From Acanthococcus lagerstroemiae (Eukaryota > Arthropoda > Insecta > Hemiptera > Eriococcidae), in the NCBI GenBank assembly GCA_031841125.1, contig CM063114.1:36911574-36975573 (forward strand): a stretch of DNA of 64,000 nucleotides, read 5' to 3'. Both the position numbers and the translations under genes were made by a program. Under the pieces are notes generated by a model. That model was not told where the DNA came from and searched no databases. It saw nothing but the letters and a program-made list of their open reading frames with translations. This document shows, piece after piece, positions 58,801 through 61,800 of the stretch (positions within the stretch are counted from its first letter, which is position 1; each line of letters begins with the position of its first letter).

Positions 58801-61800
58801 CAAAAATCTCTTTAAGAAATGAGGTCTTGCGGAGCTCTCCAGCTCCAAAATTCGCCGAGATATGGCTGTTTGAAGTTGAGATTTCAAAAAACCTGATTTT
58901 GAAAGGAAAAAATGTGATTTGAGAGTAAGAAAGTTACAAAAAAACAAAAAATTTCAAATTCAAAGTGGCATATCTCTGAAATAAATAAAGCTGGAGAGCT
59001 CCGCAAGGTCTCATTTTGTCAGAAATTTTATCAAAAATTTTGTCGATAAAGCGGGATTTTTCAAAAAACTAGTACGAAATGAAAGAGTTTAATTTCCAGT
59101 GATAACAAAACAGAGTTGAGTGGAGGCAGAACAAAGAAGAAGTGGGTTCATGTTTTCGTCTGTAATGGACGAATGAACGCAGACAGAGAAAAACTGGTAA
59201 CGCCATTCGAAAAAACAGCTTTAATTCTACCAAAATCGTCACGAATACCGATTTCAACCATTTAACCTTGATTCACAAAAATCGCCGTCATCTCCAAAAC
59301 TAGGATCGACAAAAGTGGGACCTTATTTCCTGCACTATCACATTATGGTTGCGTCTAGCTTTTTCTGTTTCATTGATGAAGTTCCTAGGCAGCTTTCCCT
59401 CGCCCGAAACTCGAATTTCGCAATTCTCATCCCACTTTGTATTCTGTTCACAGGTGGACGCCTCCAAAGCACCGGGTTACCGTGGCACGTCCATGTGCTC
59501 GCCGAACCTGCAGAAACCGCCTCCGACCATCCGCTCGTCGGCGCCGTCGATCATCACCTCGCTATCGCCATCCGGCCCGCTGACCTTCTCGAACTCGACC
59601 AATTCGATAGCGGAGCAGATATCGGCCTCGGCAGCGGCGCCGATCGCGCGACCCACCTCGGTGCCCTCGTCGATGGACAGCGGACACTCGTTCACGCCGC
59701 GCGCCCTGTTCCATGACAAAACGCCGACGCTGTTCCCGTGCGACCAGGTACAGCCGTCGGTCAGCAGCAACTCGGCGGCGGATGACCTGTCGCTGTCGCT
59801 GATCCGCCTCAAGGTTGTGTCGCGCCTTAATCCGCGCGCGCCCGATTTCCGTGTTCCTGTGAAGCAGTCCTCGGTGCCGATACCGACCAACCAGCTGCCG
59901 CCCACGCACCAGCCACCGCCCATGTTCAGCCAACAGTCGATGGCGCCCAACTTCATCGGCTCGCAGCATCCGCCCGCCATGATGCCCAACTCGAACATGA
60001 TGTCCTTCCAGATGAACAAGTTCGGCCAGCAGCAGACGTCGTCGCCGGCGACCGATAACGCGCCGTCGCAGTGGTCGCTGATGAACGCGGCCGCGCAGCA
60101 CTCAAACTACTCGCAAAACGACCTGATGAACTTCGTCACGCCGACCACGCTGAACAACCTGATACACGCGCAAAACAACGACATGCTATCCGGCCTGGAG
60201 AACGGCACGCTCACCAGCAACCAGATGAACATCTCACCCAACTCGAACGCCGCCGCCAGCCTGATGGCCGCTGCCGCCGCCGCCGGTATGCGCGGCGAGG
60301 AACGCAAGATACCTCCTAAGCCGATCGGCACGGAGAGGGCGTGGCGAACGGAACGCGAACGCACCATGCCCGAGCAGGACCCCGGCAACTGGATGCTGGA
60401 TCAGAAGCAGTCGTGGAGTCAGCAGGTGTTCAGGAATAGCGCACCCAGCGCCCTCGCCACCGTGCAGACCGCCTCCGCGCCGACCAACACGTACTCGTGT
60501 CTGCAGCAAGTGCCCGATGATATTCGGGCGCCGATGTTGGACGGTGTATATCAGGTACGTGTGCGTTACTTGTGAAGTTTCGTGATTGTGCTATCCTGAG
60601 GTTTTGACTGGTTAGATTCAGAGGGGGTGCATTCATCTTTTACATGCTCAGGACTCAAAACTGTTTTGAACCGTCATCCTAGCTCGCCTTGATTCGCATT
60701 AACGTTTACGATTTGATATAGGGGTCAGTACTGGTGTAACTGAAATGGAAGTATGGGGAACATGTGTCGCCTCGGTGGCGTAGCGGTAAGAATGACGGCT
60801 TTTCAAATCCAAAGGTGCCGAGTTCGAATACCGCTACAGCCAGCGTTTCAAGTAATGTCTACGTGCATTGTACAAGTATTACCTGGGACATACCGAGGCG
60901 CAACAGTTAGCAGCAGAGGTAATGGAAAAGCACGCAATCTGTTACCAGTATCTAAAACGCTGTTAATTGGCCGGAGCGTCGGTGGGAGTGCTGCAACGGA
61001 ACTCAGGGTTGTAATAACCCGGCTAGTGAAGTTGGCGTAGTACTACACGGATAATGTAGAAAGCAACCTGGCACTACTACATATGGCTCAACCCGTTAGA
61101 GGCATAGTGCAATGGACATTAAAGTCTGAGCACTCAGTGTAACCACCACCTCTCCCACAGCATTTAACATACTAACATGGGGACCATGTGGCTAGATACA
61201 AAACAGAGAGATGGGAGAGGAAAGTCGAAAAATGGGTATTATATGGGGCAAGAAGATCACAAGGGAGACCACTAACAAGATGGAGGGACGAGTTCACAAA
61301 GCATCTAGAACCGCTGCCAGCATCCGCTGCTAATGCGACTGATAAGCGGGTTGTCACTCACTTCTTCTTTTTTAATGTATTATGGACTTCGCTTTTTGCT
61401 CACGTTCTTTATAACCAACTGCGGATTTAAAAGCCAAGCTGCTACAGGCATTCGACAAAAAGTCTCCCTCGCCCGTTTCATATACTCCTAATGAGCTACA
61501 GGTCAAAAATTGATAATTATTCTTCAGTTATGTTTTCTGCAACTGTTACCTTTTTTCTGTCTGCCTCTTCTTCTTTTTCTCTTTTTCCGAATTTCCTTCC
61601 TTTTTCCTGCTGTTTTTGTACAACATTTTGCCACCCCTTGAAAATCTGTCAACTTAGACACTTGCCTAATGTGCCTATTGGGATCTCCATCGCTAGAACT
61701 GATACCGCATATATGTATTTTGATCTTTTGGGGGGAGGGTGTCCGGACCCCCACCCTCTTCCCCAATATCCGCATCTGCCCTCAGCTCTTATGATTCACC

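Larger units (their letters stand above)
53430..59453 (+). other. mask intron 39, 6.0 kb
   Basis: Holds a tandem repeat of about 110-125 bp (55320-55860), the Mutator-like element (56355-58790) and an inverted repeat (58821-59012) next to it. 53430-54450 and 59020-59450 look unique. Weak relatives of the tandem unit may extend back to about 54480. Confidence 0.75.

Noticed and set aside
59477..60101. Two antisense frames of about 180 codons over exon 40
   Set aside because: They mirror biased codons of the sense exon; the Arg-rich one has no domain, and the sense frame matches ANKRD17 motifs.
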